Source: an uncultured Verrucomicrobia subdivision 3 bacterium (GTDB lineage: Bacteria > Verrucomicrobiota > Verrucomicrobiia > Limisphaerales > UBA8199). Taken from it: a DNA stretch of 34,011 nucleotides. The notes under the pieces are model-generated. The model worked only from the letters and a program-made list of their open reading frames with translations, had not been told where the DNA came from and made no database searches. The stretch lies in NCBI GenBank assembly GCA_903913865.1, contig CAIWMU010000267.1, positions 1 to 34,011 on the forward strand, given 5' to 3'. Below, one piece after another: positions 1 through 7,580 of the stretch (position 1 is its first letter; every line of letters starts with the position of its first letter). Both the position numbers and the translations under genes were made by a program.

Positions 1-1250
1 CCATAGACACCGGCGGGGGTATTGGTCGTAGCCGAGGAGATGAACGTGGCGGTGATGTTGTCCCCATCGACCACATTACTCAGGGTTCCCGTGAAGACAG
101 GATTGGGCGCGCCGTAGGGACGTGAGGCGTTGTTGGCTGTGCCAGAGAGGGTTAACGTCGCTTTCGTGATGGTGAGAGTGGCGGCGGTGGATGTCACGGT
201 GTAGTTCACCAACCGCCCGTTGGGATCAGAGAGTTGCGGCGTGATGGCGTAGGGCGAAGTCGGACCATAGACACCGGCGGGGGTGTTGATCGTAGCCGAG
301 GAGATGAAGGTGGCCGTGATGTTGTCCCCATTGAGCACGTTGCTCAGGGTTCCGGTGAAGACAGGATTGGGGGCGCCGTAGGGACGTGAGGCGTTATCGG
401 CCGTGACCTGGAGCGGGAGCGCAGCTTTCGTGATGGTAAGGGTGCCGATGGTGGAAATCACGGCGTAGTTGACCAGTCGGCCGTTGGGATCAGAGAGTTG
501 CGGCGTGATGGCGTAGGGCGAAGCCGGACCATAGACACCGGCTGGAGTATTGATCGTAGCCGCAGAAATGAACGTGGCGGTGATGTTGTCCCCATTCAGC
601 GCGTTGCTCAGGCTTCCGGTGAAGATGGGATTGGGCGCGCCGTAGGGCCGCGAGGCGTTGTCGGCCGAGACATTGAGTAGCAGCGCAGCTTTCGTGATGG
701 TAAGGGTGCCGGCCGTGGAAATCACGGTGTAGTTGACCAGCCGACCGTCGGGATCAGAGAGTTGCGGCGTGATGGCATAAGGCGAAGCCGGGCCATAGAC
801 ACCGGCGGGGGTATTGGTCGTGGCCGTGGAGATGAAAGCGGCGGTGATGTTGTCCCCATTGAGCACGTTGCTCAGTGTTCCGGTGAAGGCCGGATTGGGG
901 GCGCCGTAGGGTCGCGAAGCGTTATTGGCTGTGACTTCGAGTGCGAGGGCAGCTTTCGTGATCGTCAGAGTGCCGGTGGTGGAAATCACGGTGTAGTTGA
1001 CCAACCGGCCGTCGGGATCATCGAGTTGCGGCGTGATGGCGTAGGGGGTGGCAGGACCATAGACACCGGCTGATGCAATTGTCGAGGCCGCGGAAATGAA
1101 CTCAACGGTGATGTTATCATTGTATACAACGCCTGTGAGCGTCCCATTGAAGTGGGGATTTGCTTCGCCATAGGCCCGGGTCACAATGGAAGGAGCGGAA
1201 ACCAGGAGCTTTGCCGGCCTCACGATGAAGGAGTTTGTGACGTTTGGGGC
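1..1250 (-). repeat. Tandem 264-bp (88-residue) MBG repeats
   Basis: The anchor CCATAGACACCGG (plus-strand reading) recurs at 1, 265, 529, 793 and 1057, an exact 264-bp period. The four units to the left are nearly identical at the DNA level, while the unit nearest the beta-helix domain (about 1057-1250) has diverged. The array continues beyond the window. The exact phase and high identity suggest recent unequal crossing-over or gene conversion within the array. Confidence 0.92.
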
Positions 1251-2702
1251 AGGGAGATAGAGTGCGTTACCTGCTTGGGAGGCCACCACTGTGACGGCGT
1301 TGGCACCAGTGATGATGAGCAGGCGGCTATTCGTGGGCGACAAATGGGCAGGACCGCTGAGAATCGTGAAGGTGACCGGCATCCCGGAGGAACTGGAAGC
1401 ATTCAGCTCAAACGGCGCGGCCCCGTAGGTCGTGTCGTGGATCGGCGGGAAGGTGATAGCTTGGTTGCCCCACTCGTAGGCCCCGATGTCCACACCCTGG
1501 CCTTGCGGGCGAATGGTTCCCCGGGCATCCAGCGGTGCGGCCCCGCTCGTTAGGCCGGAATCGAGGGCCGGGCTGTTCATGGAGATGGCATGTGTGGGCA
1601 CCGGGCCGCCATTGTTCTGCAATGGGCCAAGGAGGGGCGGCATGTTGATGATATCGTTCGTGAGCAGGATGGCGGTCATCCCGTTGGTGTTCCCAACCAG
1701 GTTGCCGCCCAAGCTGATCAGATCACCGCGCAGGTCGGGTGTGTGGTTGGCGACCGAGTTGCCTGCGATGATGGTGTTAAGGATGTGAACATTGCCGAAG
1801 TCCTGGGAGGAGAAGAAGCCCCCACCGACGCCGAAGCCGTTCGGCCCATCAGGTCCCAGGTTTCCCTGGACAGTCCCACCTGTGCCGCCTTGGGCCCGGT
1901 TCTCCGTGAGGGTGCAGTTGACAAGCATCAGCAGGCCGTCTTCAAAATAGATGGCTCCACCCCACCCGCCTCCACCCGTGCCTGCGCCCCCGCGCTGCAC
2001 ACTGTTGCCACCCTTTCCACCGATGGCAGCGTTGCCGGAAAACGTGCAGTTGGTCAGACGGGCGCTGCCCGCCACACAGAAGAGCGCACCGCCCATGCCA
2101 TCGAATCCGACCTCGGCCGGCGGGTCGTTCGTATAAGCGGCCGAACGCCCTACCCACCCGACAACGCTATTGCTCACAAACGTGCAACCGTCGAGCACCA
2201 GTGAGCCTTCGTTCCAGATGGCGCCTCCCTCGTTATTGGCTGTGTTGTTGGTAAGAATGCAGTTTTGCAAAGTAAGCAGCCCATGGCTCGTGATCGCCCC
2301 GCCCCCGGAAGTCCCAAACCCATCCGCCAATGTCAACCCCGACAACGCCACCCGGGCGTTGGCCTGGACGCAAAGGAGGGTGTTGGTTTGCTGGCCGCTG
2401 AGGACGAGATTCGTTGCTCCCGGCCCAATAATAATGAAGTCTTTCGTTAGCGATGGCAGCTTCGTCTCCAGCCGGATGACGCCTGTCGTGGCAAACGTGA
2501 TTGTATTGTTGTCGGCCAGATTGGTGATGCTGCTGGCTTGCGTGATCACGTCTCTCAAGCTGCCAGGGCCCGAGTCATTGGTGTTCTCCACGAAAAAGTC
2601 GTGGGCCCTTCCGGTGGAATGGCCACCAAAAACAACTAACAACCATAGAACTCCGACCGAACAAGCGCGCCGGAGCAACTTGGAAAGCATTGGTTGCATC
2701 AT
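1..2702 (-). CDS. Secreted beta-helix protein with MBG repeats (partial, runs off left edge)
   Basis: The reading frame is open for 900 codons from the ATG at 2700-2702 to the left edge, with no stop seen, so the C-terminus is missing. Residues 1-33 look like a signal peptide (two or three Arg/Lys followed by a hydrophobic stretch). Residues about 36-410 carry the NDSGPGSLRDVI opening, many N-C-x-F/L turns such as LTNCTFSGN, and the GVDIGAYE ending typical of choice-of-anchor Q parallel beta-helix domains. An Ig-like linker (about 412-490) is followed by MBG/YDG-type repeats of 88 residues, with RPYGAPNP and YAITPQL in each. The protein is probably exported and displayed at or beyond the outer membrane, as an adhesin or matrix component; that role is inferred from architecture. 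There is no good Shine-Dalgarno before the start, and a second ATG follows directly at 2697-2699. Any anchoring domain lies outside the window. Confidence 0.85.
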   Translation of the reverse strand, partial: MMQPMLSKLLRRACSVGVLWLLVVFGGHSTGRAHDFFVENTNDSGPGSLRDVITQASSITNLADNNTITFATTGVIRLETKLPSLTKDFIIIGPGATNLVLSGQQTNTLLCVQANARVALSGLTLADGFGTSGGGAITSHGLLTLQNCILTNNTANNEGGAIWNEGSLVLDGCTFVSNSVVGWVGRSAAYTNDPPAEVGFDGMGGALFCVAGSARLTNCTFSGNAAIGGKGGNSVQRGGAGTGGGGWGGAIYFEDGLLMLVNCTLTENRAQGGTGGTVQGNLGPDGPNGFGVGGGFFSSQDFGNVHILNTIIAGNSVANHTPDLRGDLISLGGNLVGNTNGMTAILLTNDIINMPPLLGPLQNNGGPVPTHAISMNSPALDSGLTSGAAPLDARGTIRPQGQGVDIGAYEWGNQAITFPPIHDTTYGAAPFELNASSSSGMPVTFTILSGPAHLSPTNSRLLIITGANAVTVVASQAGNALYLPAPNVTNSFIVRPAKLLVSAPSIVTRAYGEANPHFNGTLTGVVYNDNITVEFISAASTIASAGVYGPATPYAITPQLDDPDGRLVNYTVISTTGTLTITKAALALEVTANNASRPYGAPNPAFTGTLSNVLNGDNITAAFISTATTNTPAGVYGPASPYAITPQLSDPDGRLVNYTVISTAGTLTITKAALLLNVSADNASRPYGAPNPIFTGSLSNALNGDNITATFISAATINTPAGVYGPASPYAITPQLSDPNGRLVNYAVISTIGTLTITKAALPLQVTADNASRPYGAPNPVFTGTLSNVLNGDNITATFISSATINTPAGVYGPTSPYAITPQLSDPNGRLVNYTVTSTAATLTITKATLTLSGTANNASRPYGAPNPVFTGTLSNVVDGDNITATFISSATTNTPAGVY

Positions 2703-3304
2703 ATGTGAATGGGTGAGGTGTTAACCGGGGTTGGTTGGACGAATCGGGCGTATCTATCCCGGTGCCGTAAAGAGTGAAACCCAGGGTTGGCAACCCGGGT
2801 TCCGTCCGCTGCATGTGCCTGTAGGCCAATCTGTTGGGACTGTGGATTGTTGCCCGCCAATCGAGGCCCGGCTATGGGCGGGCGGCTGAGCAAACTGCGG
2901 CTGGGAGCACGCGCTCCGAGCATCCTGCAATTTTCGTCGATTCCTATTTTCCTCCACAGGCGGAATATATCAGGTGTGGTCCGGCGGCGCAAGCGGGCAG
3001 AGGGTCGCCCGGCAGTCGAGCCGTTGAGGGTGGTTGTGGGTCTTGTGATGGTTGCGACTCCTGACTGACTGGAAACGGTTCCGAAACAATATGGAGTCAT
3101 CTCCGGCGGTTTGGTGGCAATGGTGACCCCACCAACAGGGCAATTCCAACAGGTCAGGGCTATTCCAGAAGCTCGGCCATAAGGTTCTCCAACTTCACGC
3201 AGCATACCTTGATGCGTAAGGGTGTTTCCTTGATATAAAACGTTGGCTGTCATCAGGATAGCAGAACTCACTAGCTCTGTATCTGTGCAGAATTCAACAC
3301 TCAT
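2699..3304 (-). CDS. Doubtful 201-residue ORF upstream of the beta-helix gene
   Basis: An ATG-started frame (3302-3304) runs to a TGA at 2699-2701 that overlaps the ATGATG start of the beta-helix gene, which could mean translational coupling. It lies just downstream of the strong promoter at 3333-3361, and an AAGGA sits about 12 bases before the ATG. I recognise no family. The second half is rich in Arg, Pro and Ser and reads like translated non-coding DNA. It may simply be a long 5' leader. A TTG at 3313 is an alternative start. Confidence 0.2.
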   Translation of the reverse strand: MSVEFCTDTELVSSAILMTANVLYQGNTLTHQGMLREVGEPYGRASGIALTCWNCPVGGVTIATKPPEMTPYCFGTVSSQSGVATITRPTTTLNGSTAGRPSARLRRRTTPDIFRLWRKIGIDENCRMLGARAPSRSLLSRPPIAGPRLAGNNPQSQQIGLQAHAADGTRVANPGFHSLRHRDRYARFVQPTPVNTSPIHI

Positions 3305-3332
3305 ATCAAACAAATATCCTTAAGCAACCATT

Positions 3333-3361
3333 GATATATCCCTTTTGTAGTGATTTGTCAA
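3333..3361 (-). promoter_or_regulatory. Sigma70-type promoter pointing toward the beta-helix gene
   Basis: Reading the minus strand, a perfect TTGACA (-35, at 3356-3361) is followed after exactly 17 bases by TATATC (-10, at 3333-3338). Transcription would start near 3326 and run toward the beta-helix gene, leaving a leader of about 620 bases before its ATG. It sits in a locally AT-rich stretch. Confidence 0.6.
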
Positions 3362-4031
3362 GCAGGCTTTTAGCATTTGCCAAAGAAAAGTTTAGGATGT
3401 GTTTAGCGTTGCGCTAATAAGAGTACATAGCCGAATTAAACGCATGCAATAAAGCCGTGTCCACCGATCGATCGGGGTACCCTGACCTGCTTTGTGTTAC
3501 AGGCGCGGTAGGCCTTCACTGTCCCTCACAGACGAGTTGGCTTGTGCTCTTGGCGGCGTTGGATTTATCTGGATGGGCATTATACCGGGCGATGCTCCGT
3601 GCTTCACCTGACAGGCGCAGCAATTATCATGTAGTTTTGGACGTAAGCTACACCCGCTACTGTCGGTTCATGACAATCAAGGGGCCTTCTTGACGCCACA
3701 TAAAGGGGGTCTCACTTTGCGTGTAGGGCGATTTCTGAGAGTTGGCCAAAAGCACCCCTGCAAAGACGGCTGGATTGCTTCCGAGGATGGGAGCATACGT
3801 TCGTCCCCCTTCCTTTCCCATCATACTTTGGGATGAGCTTTCAAAGCGTTGCTCGCGTTAGGTTCGACTACCTGCAAGGCACCCCAAAGAAATTATGATT
3901 TAATAAATGCAGTATTGCGCGGGCTGCCACCCCGGACACGCCCGTGAAGTCCTTCACAAGCTCGGTTCTTCGGTGCAACGACCCATCACCCGGTTGGTGG
4001 AGAGCGATTCCCCGGCCCAAAGAGAATCGAT

Positions 4032-4458
4032 TCGCTACTTCTCTCCGAGTCTGAAGTAGGCGATACATCCCCAGGGGCGGAGGTCGTTAGCGCCGATGAG
4101 GTGTCATTTTATCAAAGCTTCACCCTTCGTCAGACCTGGGTTCCCTGTAACCCAAGGGGGGGAAAATTCGCTTCCGTGGCGGGCGCAACGCCCGGAAGGT
4201 CCTCGGGGTTGTGGAACTCCGTCCAGCAAGATACGCTTATTGGCACCAAGCCGATTAGTTCGATCACCAGGCTTACCGCTCGTTTGTTCAGGATTTGGTC
4301 CTGCCGGCTTATTACCGGCGTGGAAATCGGATATTTTTGTTCCAGAACATCCCTTCGGATCACGGGCATCCGGAAGTCTTTGGGTTCTTCAAACGAGAGT
4401 GCACCAGACTCGAAGTTTACTGACTTCCCGGATGTTCCCCTGGATTAAACGCCAGGGG
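4032..4458. repeat. Cluster of inverted repeats (hairpins)
   Basis: At least five stem-loops lie in about 430 bases: 4032-4041 with 4053-4063 (one bulged base); 4137-4142 with 4149-4154; 4171-4176 with 4191-4198 (bulged); 4303-4307 with 4315-4319; and a perfect 7-bp stem 4437-4443 with 4452-4458. None is followed by a clean T-run on either strand, so they do not look like simple terminators. I could not match the set to tmRNA, RNase P RNA, SRP RNA or 6S RNA signatures. Confidence 0.5.
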
Positions 4459-4657
4459 ACCAATTTGGAAGCACATGCCTGGTGATGCTGCTCAAAACCT
4501 GCGCTTTGTGACACCCACCGACTGTATGTGGATTTTGCGACTGAGTCGAAGAGTGCCATGCACCCCTACAGTGAAAGGAATTCTGGCCATTTCATGGCTT
4601 GAATTGTCATAAATGTGTCATCAAGAAGAAGGGAGGAGGGAAAAGGCGAATAAAAAA

Positions 4658-4735
4658 TGGTCGGGGCGGTGAGATTCGAACTCACGACCTCTTGTACCCG
4701 AAACAAGCGCGCTAGCCAGGCTACGCTACGCCCCG
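4658..4735 (-). tRNA. tRNA-Pro (anticodon CGG)
   Basis: On the minus strand the acceptor 5' strand CGGGGCG (4729-4735) pairs with CGCCCCG (4662-4668), followed by discriminator A and an encoded CCA (4658-4660). The anticodon arm is CTTGT-TTCGGGT-ACAAG, giving anticodon CGG. The T-arm is GTGAG-TTCGAAT-CTCAC, fully paired. The C1-G72 pair is the usual bacterial proline identity feature. A run of six T directly after CCA may help end transcription. Confidence 0.95.
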
Positions 4736-4830
4736 AACCAGAGCTCTTAGTTTGTGGTGCGCCGGGGGAAAAAGCAAACATGAATTTACCAAATTTTGAA
4801 ACCAACACGTTTGGCTCAACCGGATGGCTC

Positions 4831-4894
4831 ATTGGCTCACACAAAGGCGCCAGGACGGGGAGAACCGCGAATGGACGCCAATGAACGCGAATGG
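4831..4894. repeat. Dispersed repeat fragments (ATTGGCTCACAC... and CGCGAATGGACGC... types)
   Basis: Bases 4831-4860 begin ATTGGCTCACACAAAGG and resemble, in degraded form, the repeats at 11094 and 17824. Bases 4861-4894 contain CGCGAATGGACGCCAATG with a second CGCGAATGG, a direct-repeat structure. Confidence 0.5.
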
Positions 4895-4932
4895 TGTGTG
4901 TGGATGCGCAGATGGGGGAGGGCTGTTTGGCG

Positions 4933-5019
4933 GGGCGTTCACCGGTTTCCCGCGAGGGATCAGTCCGGTCACTGTTGAGCCCGGCAGGGCCGGTCTGAAC
5001 AGATGAGAACTGACCCCAT
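4933..5019. repeat. Degenerate palindromic element ending ATGAGAACTGACCCC
   Basis: It begins GGGCGTTCACCGGTTTCCCG, continues with a damaged GATCAGTCCGGTCAC arm, and ends ATGAGAACTGACCCC (5003-5017). The same order of blocks is seen at 6420-6574, so this is a second, more eroded copy of that element. Confidence 0.55.
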
Positions 5020-5032
5020 GGCGTTCGGGGGG

Positions 5033-5066
5033 ATTCCCGCAGATGGCGCAGATTGTCGCAGCTGGG
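5033..5066. repeat. Dispersed repeat of the CGCAGATNGCGCAGATT type
   Basis: CCGCAGATGGCGCAGATTG is followed by TCGCAGCTGGGG. It matches the block at 18944-18977 (CCGCAGATAGCGCAGATTA followed by ACGCAGATGGGG), including the phased CGCAG spacing. Confidence 0.55.
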
Positions 5067-5111
5067 GGGATGGGATGGGTGGCGGGGAGCCTTGCTTGAG
5101 GGGCTGGTGTT

Positions 5112-6596
5112 ATGTATTCTGGAGACATGGGGTCGGCCAACATTCTGGCAGCGGCAGGCGTCCTGGTTTTCACCGGGGCGAGCTTTTTTTTTGCCCTGGC
5201 TGAAACGGCTCTATTCTCATTGGGTGCCTGGCAGGTCAAGCTTCTGGCGGAGAGAAACCCGGTCAAGGGTGGCATCGTGGCCTCGCTGCTGGCGAATCCG
5301 CAGGTGCTGATCGCCACAATCGCCCTTGGAAATTCTTTTGCGCTGGCGGCGATGCTGGCGGTTTGTTTCTGGATGGGGTTGCGCGGGGATTGGCCCTGGA
5401 TGTTCTCGGTGCCGGGGTTGCTGGTGCTGTCCCTCGTCGGAGGGGAGGTGCTGCCGAAAACCCTGGCGGTGCGGCGTCCGGAGGTTTGGGCGTTGCGGTT
5501 GGCGCGTCCGCTTACGTTCATGATGTTGTTTTCGGGTCCGCTGTGTCGGGTTTCGGAGTGGATGTTTTCTTCCATCATCCGTTTGGGGACGCGCACCCTG
5601 AAGGCTGGTCAAAGGGCCGAGGGGGCGGGGGCGAGGAACCCGGGAGCGGGGGATGCACAATCTGCCCTGACGGATGCTGATTATCAGGAGCTGGTGGAGC
5701 TGGCTTTCCAGAGCGGCACGCTGGAGCTTTCGGAGAAGGAGATCATCCTGCAGATTGTTTCACTGGACCGCAGGACTGTGAAGGATGTTTTGCGGCCCCG
5801 GTCTTTGCTGGCAGCGATTCCGGATGACCTTTCGATCGAAGAGATGGTTGCGGCTGCGAGGAAGTACCGGCATGGGCGTTTGCCGATTTATGATGAATCC
5901 CCGGATACCATCGTGGGGGTGCTGAACACGCGGGCGTTCCTGTTGAATCCGGAGGGGGACCTGGCTGATGTGATTGACTTTCCCTCGTTTGTGCCGGAAT
6001 CGATGAATCTGCTGCAGTTGTTCATCAGCCTGCAGCGGCAGGGTCGCGGGCTGGCGATCGTCTTGGATGAGTTCGGGGGCACGGCCGGTGTGGTTGGGTT
6101 GCAGGACATTCTGGAGGTGATCATCGGCAGGGTGCGCCCGGATACGGGGCTGGCAGGGATGGTGTTGAAGGAGATTGGCGCCGGGCGGTGGCGGGTATCC
6201 GGTGCGGTTCGGATTGATGATTTCCGCAGGGTATGCCCCGGGATCGGCACGGTGCCGGAGGTGGAAACAATGGGGGGCTTGCTGACGCTGCTGCTGGATG
6301 TGGTGCCCGGGTTGGGGGATTCAGCATCCTACCGGGGGCTGAAATTGACGGCGGTGGCTGTAGAGGAACGGCGGGTGCGGGAACTTCTGGTCGAGACATC
6401 CAAGGGCGGGGGCGAAGGGAGTGGGCCGGTTTCCCGGGAGGAGTCAGTCGTCAGTTCTTCCAAACGACCCAACGAAACGGGTGGCGCGTTCTCCAAGCTC
6501 GTTGACCGATTTCCCGTTCAGGGGTCAGTCCTCACTTTTTTTAAACGACAAAAAAAGATGAGGACTGACCCCATTCACTCGGGGGGGGCGGCATGA
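5112..6596 (+). CDS. CNNM/CorC (HlyC/CorC) family membrane protein, copy 1
   Basis: This 494-residue protein has the full layout of the family: an N-terminal CNNM membrane domain (about 5-180, with FFALAETALFSLG and GGEVLPKTLAVR), a CBS-domain pair (about 215-335, with DEFGGTAGVVGLQDILE) and a CorC_HlyC ligand-binding domain (about 350-430). Characterised relatives are linked to Mg2+/Co2+ efflux or resistance; the substrate here is unknown. The last 60 or so residues do not belong to the family: they are a translated palindromic repeat, ending KKMRTDPIHSGGAA. The stop overlaps the ATG of the next paralogue by four bases, so the three copies probably form one operon. An in-frame ATG at 5127, preceded by GGAG, is an alternative start. 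Confidence 0.88.
   Translation: MYSGDMGSANILAAAGVLVFTGASFFFALAETALFSLGAWQVKLLAERNPVKGGIVASLLANPQVLIATIALGNSFALAAMLAVCFWMGLRGDWPWMFSVPGLLVLSLVGGEVLPKTLAVRRPEVWALRLARPLTFMMLFSGPLCRVSEWMFSSIIRLGTRTLKAGQRAEGAGARNPGAGDAQSALTDADYQELVELAFQSGTLELSEKEIILQIVSLDRRTVKDVLRPRSLLAAIPDDLSIEEMVAAARKYRHGRLPIYDESPDTIVGVLNTRAFLLNPEGDLADVIDFPSFVPESMNLLQLFISLQRQGRGLAIVLDEFGGTAGVVGLQDILEVIIGRVRPDTGLAGMVLKEIGAGRWRVSGAVRIDDFRRVCPGIGTVPEVETMGGLLTLLLDVVPGLGDSASYRGLKLTAVAVEERRVRELLVETSKGGGEGSGPVSREESVVSSSKRPNETGGAFSKLVDRFPVQGSVLTFFKRQKKMRTDPIHSGGAA
6420..6574. repeat. Palindromic REP-like element inside the end of the CNNM gene
   Basis: GGGGTCAGTCCTCAC followed by seven T (6521-6542) is mirrored by seven A, then GATGAGGACTGACCCC (6550-6572), forming a nearly perfect 22-bp stem over a loop of about seven bases. 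Before it, 6501-6516 reads GTTGACCGATTTCCCG, also found at 19076-19091. A degenerate half-copy (GGAGTCAGTCGTCAG, then TTCCAAACGAC) lies at 6440-6470. The block order matches 4933-5019. I infer a mobile, REP-type repeat; no transposase is present in the window. Confidence 0.75.
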
Positions 6597-7579
6597 GCGG
6601 GGGATTGTTTTGGGTCGGACTCGTGGTCGCGCTGCTGGTTTCGTTCCTGCTTTCCGGGATGGAGGCTGGGGTTTTTGCACTGAGCCGCTTGAGGATTCGG
6701 CAGCAGCTGCGGGCTGGGCAGTCCTCCGCAGGGGTGCTGCATCGTTTTCTGGAGTGTCCGGAGAATTTTCTTTGGACAATTCTGGTGGGGAACACGCTTG
6801 CGAATGTTTATGTGCTCTGGGTGCTGGCGTTTTTTCTGAGGCAGTGGCTGGGTGGATGGAGGCTGGGGTTCGGGTTGTTTTTCGGGCTGGTAGTGTTGCT
6901 GCTGTTCGCCTTTTTCGATCTGCTTCCGAAGATGCTGTTCCGGGCTTTTCCGAACCGGTTGTGTGTTCTTTCGGCGCGTCCCTTCCAGGTGATTCACTGG
7001 ATTTTGCGTCCGCTGGTGTGGCTGGTGGAGTGGTGCTCGGGACTGTTGCTCAGGCTTCGGGGAGGCACGACGTTCAAGGGATACCTGTTCGGTAATCGTG
7101 AGGAGTTGCGTTTGGTGATGCAGGAGTCGGCGCAGGGGTTGAGTTCCGAGGAACGGTCATTGATCAATCGTGTGCTGGATCTACAGAGCCTGACGGTGAG
7201 CAAGGTGATGACACCACTGGAAAAGGCGGTGATGGTGCCGACCCAGATGCGGGTGGAGGAGGTGCTGGTGCTGGCGAGGGGGAAGCGGTTCAGCCGGATT
7301 CCGGTGTCGGAAACCCGTGGGGGAGTGGTGAGGATCGTGGGGTTGCTGGCTCTGGATGATCTGCTGTTCGGACAGAATGTTGCACCGGGACGCACGGTTG
7401 GGGAGTTTTTGCGGCCAACACTGTTTTTGGAGGAGGATTCGCATCTTGAGGTGGCGCTCCGGCGGATGCAGAGGGGTGGAATCCGTCTCGCCATCGTATT
7501 GTCGCGGGATGGGCGGGAGATCGGAATTCTGGGTTTGCAGGACGTCTTGAGGCCCATCTTCGGGGAGGTTTCGCTCTGA
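6593..7579 (+). CDS. CNNM/CorC family membrane protein, shortened copy 2
   Basis: This 328-residue paralogue has an N-terminal membrane domain (about 1-145, opening with a hydrophobic stretch and LSGMEAGVFALSRLRI) and a CBS pair (about 190-325, with SKVMTPLEKAVMVP). It ends right after GLQDVLRPIFGEVSL, so the CorC_HlyC C-terminal domain is absent. The usual DE(F/Y)GGT signature before that motif is replaced by SRDGREIG, and the GE-x-lPK membrane motif by FDLLPKMLF, so ligand binding may differ. The ATG overlaps the stop of copy 1 (ATGA), and copy 3 starts one base after its stop, arguing for co-translation and possibly a mixed complex. Confidence 0.85.
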   Translation: MSGGLFWVGLVVALLVSFLLSGMEAGVFALSRLRIRQQLRAGQSSAGVLHRFLECPENFLWTILVGNTLANVYVLWVLAFFLRQWLGGWRLGFGLFFGLVVLLLFAFFDLLPKMLFRAFPNRLCVLSARPFQVIHWILRPLVWLVEWCSGLLLRLRGGTTFKGYLFGNREELRLVMQESAQGLSSEERSLINRVLDLQSLTVSKVMTPLEKAVMVPTQMRVEEVLVLARGKRFSRIPVSETRGGVVRIVGLLALDDLLFGQNVAPGRTVGEFLRPTLFLEEDSHLEVALRRMQRGGIRLAIVLSRDGREIGILGLQDVLRPIFGEVSL

Positions 7580-7580
7580 T

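Larger units (their letters stand above)
2703..4657. other. Almost gene-free stretch between the beta-helix gene and tRNA-Pro
   Basis: Nearly 2 kb holds only short overlapping frames on both strands, none with a recognisable family or consistent coding character. From about 3200 to 4650 the base composition is more AT-rich than the flanking genes. I see the minus-strand promoter at 3333-3361 and a cluster of hairpins between 4032 and 4458. I found no transposase remnant and no copy of the tRNA-Pro 3' end that would mark an attachment site. It could be decayed coding DNA, a remnant of an element beside a tRNA, or unannotated structured RNA. Confidence 0.6.
4736..5111. other. Intergenic region made largely of dispersed repeats
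   Basis: Between tRNA-Pro and the first CNNM gene I see no convincing gene. The stretch strings together four short repeat fragments (4831-4860, 4861-4894, 4933-5019, 5033-5066), each listed separately, all with relatives elsewhere in the window. Confidence 0.6.

Noticed and set aside
1-1250. Possible non-coding satellite array
   Set aside because: The period is a multiple of three and the minus-strand frame stays open with MBG motifs in every unit, so it is protein-coding.
3860-3900. T-loop-like GGTTCGACTACC as a possible tRNA or tmRNA end
   Set aside because: The flanking bases do not form a five-bp T-stem, and there is no acceptor partner or tmRNA tag region.
4101-4485. Two overlapping plus-strand frames of 115 and 129 codons and a minus-strand frame of 79 codons
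   Set aside because: All cover the same hairpin-rich stretch, none has a family or ribosome-binding site, and no frame shows consistent coding bias.
4657-4884. 75-codon plus-strand frame starting MVGAVRFELTTS
   Set aside because: It is the antisense reading of the tRNA-Pro gene, a well-known false protein start; nothing after it looks coding.
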